Assembly (NCBI GenBank): GCA_934438035.1
Contig: CAKSBK010000009.1
Location: 1 to 11,875, forward strand
Length of the DNA: 11,875 nt
Source: an uncultured Christensenellaceae bacterium
GTDB taxonomy: Bacteria > Bacillota > Clostridia > Christensenellales > Christensenellaceae
Direction of reading: 5' to 3'
The notes under the pieces are model-generated. The model searched no databases. It saw only the letters and a program-made list of their open reading frames with translations, and was not told the origin of the DNA. Within the stretch, counting starts at the first letter, position 1; the number at the start of each line of letters is the position of its first letter. The translations under genes were made by a program, and so were the position numbers. Shown piece after piece: positions 10,767 to 11,875 of the stretch.

Positions 10767-10795
10767 TTTTCAAAACGAAACAAAACATATATAAT
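10767..10795 (+). promoter_or_regulatory. Probable promoter of the HAD phosphatase-hprK pair
   Basis: TATAAT (10790-10795) lies 17 bases after TTTTCA (10767-10772), which matches the -35 consensus at four of six positions. It reads rightward, back to back with the dnaE promoter, into a leader of about 30 bases with GGAGTG (10821-10826) five bases before the ATG. Confidence 0.6.
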
Positions 10796-10831
10796 AATGC
10801 ATATGATAACAAAAAGAAACGGAGTGATATT

Positions 10832-11617
10832 ATGAGCTACAATTTGTTGGCGTGCGACCTTGACGATACGCTCATCGACGATTTCGGGATTATTTCCGAC
10901 AAAAACAGAGAAGCTATAGACAAGCTTGAAAATGTGGGTAAAAAGTTTATGCTCGTTACCGGAAGAGCATATAAAAGCGTATTGCCTTTTTATAAATCGC
11001 TCGGACTCAAAACTCCCGTTATAACGCTCGGCGGCGCGCAGGTTTTTGATAAAGACGGCGCTTTAATTTATAAAAGCCTATTGCCTACGGACACCGCAAA
11101 GGCACTTTTACGTCATGCGGCAAAAAGAAACATGCATGCTCAGGTTTATATCGGAGACAATATCCAATATTTAAAAGAATGCGAAGAAGCCAAGTATTAC
11201 ACGGATTATACAAAGCTTAAAGGTATTGAAAACAAAAACCTCCTGGAAGAGGATTTTGAAACTTCAAAGGTTGTTTTTATAACCGACGAAAACAAAGTTC
11301 CCGAAGAAATGGAGATAATTAAAGAAGAGTTCCCCGAGCTTTCGATACTGCGCTCAAAGGGCAGGCTTATAGAAGCTTTTACAAGAAAAGTTTCAAAAGG
11401 CAACGCGCTTAAAGAAACTATAAAGCTTATGGGTTACCACCAAGACGAGGTTATAGCGGTCGGCGACAGTACAATCGACTTAAGCATGTTGGAATTTGCC
11501 GCTCTTTCAGCAGCGCCGCTTAACTCTTTAACGGAGGTTAAAGCCGCCGCGGACGTAATTTTAAAAAGCAACAACGAAAGCTGCATAAGCGAACTCATCG
11601 AAAGGTATATGCTATGA
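10832..11617 (+). CDS. Cof-type HAD-superfamily (subfamily IIB) phosphatase
   Basis: A cytosolic phosphohydrolase of the HAD-IIB (Cof) group, which act on sugar phosphates, nucleotides or similar small metabolites; the substrate cannot be read from the sequence. The 261-residue length is typical. Motif I is DLDDT (nucleophile Asp9, acid/base Asp11), motif II is LVTGRA (Thr43), the C2B cap lies at about 85-180, motif III is Lys189 in VSKGNAL, and motif IV is GDSTID (Asp212, Asp216). Most Cof proteins have GDNxND at motif IV, so Ser213 and Ile215 are mild departures, but the acidic residues are intact. The gene has its own promoter and ribosome binding site, and its stop codon overlaps the hprK start in an ATGA, so the two are probably co-translated. 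Confidence 0.92.
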   Translation: MSYNLLACDLDDTLIDDFGIISDKNREAIDKLENVGKKFMLVTGRAYKSVLPFYKSLGLKTPVITLGGAQVFDKDGALIYKSLLPTDTAKALLRHAAKRNMHAQVYIGDNIQYLKECEEAKYYTDYTKLKGIENKNLLEEDFETSKVVFITDENKVPEEMEIIKEEFPELSILRSKGRLIEAFTRKVSKGNALKETIKLMGYHQDEVIAVGDSTIDLSMLEFAALSAAPLNSLTEVKAAADVILKSNNESCISELIERYML

Positions 11618-11875
11618 TGAAAAAGAAAATCAAGCTCAATAAATTTATAGACACCTTAAAGCTTAAAGTGCTTTATCTCGGAGATAATGACATTTTACAT
11701 ACGGACACCTCCGACATACTCCGCCCTGGATTGCAGATGACGGGCTTTTTCGAGCATTTTGCTTATAACAGAGTACAGCTTTTCGGAATGTCCGAAATGA
11801 CGTATATTGCAAACATGAGCGAGAAGAGACGGGAAGAAATTTTCGAACGCTATTTTTCATATAATCTTCCCTGCG
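11614..11875 (+). CDS. hprK: HPr kinase/phosphorylase, 5' part only (cut by right window edge)
   Basis: HprK phosphorylates and dephosphorylates Ser46 of HPr in response to fructose bisphosphate, ATP and phosphate, controlling carbon catabolite repression in Firmicutes. Only the first 87 codons are in the window. The N-terminal domain signature is clear: VLYLGDNDILHTDTSDILRP in pieces, then RPGLQMTGFFEHFAYNRVQLFG and a FERYFSYNLPC strand, as in clostridial HprK. The catalytic C-terminal domain with its Walker A loop would lie beyond the edge. The ATG at 11614-11616 overlaps the phosphatase stop codon, and a second ATG follows at once at 11617; AAAGG at 11601-11605 is eight bases before the first. 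I favour the first by spacing. Confidence 0.88.
   Translation, partial: MMKKKIKLNKFIDTLKLKVLYLGDNDILHTDTSDILRPGLQMTGFFEHFAYNRVQLFGMSEMTYIANMSEKRREEIFERYFSYNLPC

Noticed and set aside
10709-10783. Twenty-five-codon N-terminal extension of dnaE
   Set aside because: The extension covers the -10/-35 and ribosome binding site, and DnaE homology begins at the ATG at 10706-10708.

Overview
This window looks like core chromosome of an anaerobic, moderate-GC Gram-positive bacterium, most likely a member of the Clostridia. The grounds are strong AGGAG-type ribosome binding sites, sigma-A style promoters, the start of an HPr kinase/phosphorylase gene (typical of Firmicutes), a DnaE with a complete-looking PHP domain, and closely packed overlapping genes. 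I cannot name a genus from the sequence alone.

Layout. From about 10.7 kb down to position 1 everything is transcribed leftward (minus strand). In transcription order: dnaE (replicative-type DNA polymerase III alpha), pfkA (6-phosphofructokinase, with its own well-formed promoter), a possible 27-codon small ORF, a rho-independent terminator, then a tightly overlapping run guaB - larE - larB - larC - guaA. Beyond the guaA stop codon comes an 81-base spacer and the 5' part of a gene of unknown function (DUF6414-like), cut by the left edge. Rightward from a divergent promoter region at 10709-10831 run a Cof-type HAD phosphatase gene and, overlapping its stop codon by four bases, the first 87 codons of hprK, cut by the right edge.

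How the genes work together. guaB and guaA encode the two steps IMP -> XMP -> GMP. Between them sit the three maturation genes for the nickel-pincer nucleotide (NPN) cofactor of the lactate racemase (LarA) superfamily: LarB makes the dicarboxylated pyridinium mononucleotide from NaAD, LarE sulfurates it, and LarC inserts nickel. All five reading frames overlap or lie 3 bases apart, so they are probably one transcript. No larA-type apoenzyme is in the window. LarE has a CxxC plus a third cysteine, the pattern expected of the [4Fe-4S]-dependent LarE type rather than the single-cysteine sacrificial type. pfkA makes fructose-1,6-bisphosphate, which in Firmicutes is a signal for HprK, so two parts of the glycolysis/catabolite-control circuit lie within about 5 kb, though on opposite strands.

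Most of the window is ordinary housekeeping DNA and I see no clear new defence or mobile system inside it. The points most worth a second look are the lar genes embedded in the gua operon, the three-cysteine LarE, a phosphofructokinase whose allosteric site residues are largely replaced, the small ORF after pfkA, and the guaA 3' end, which is a known integration site for genomic islands and is here followed by an unknown gene and an imperfect inverted repeat.
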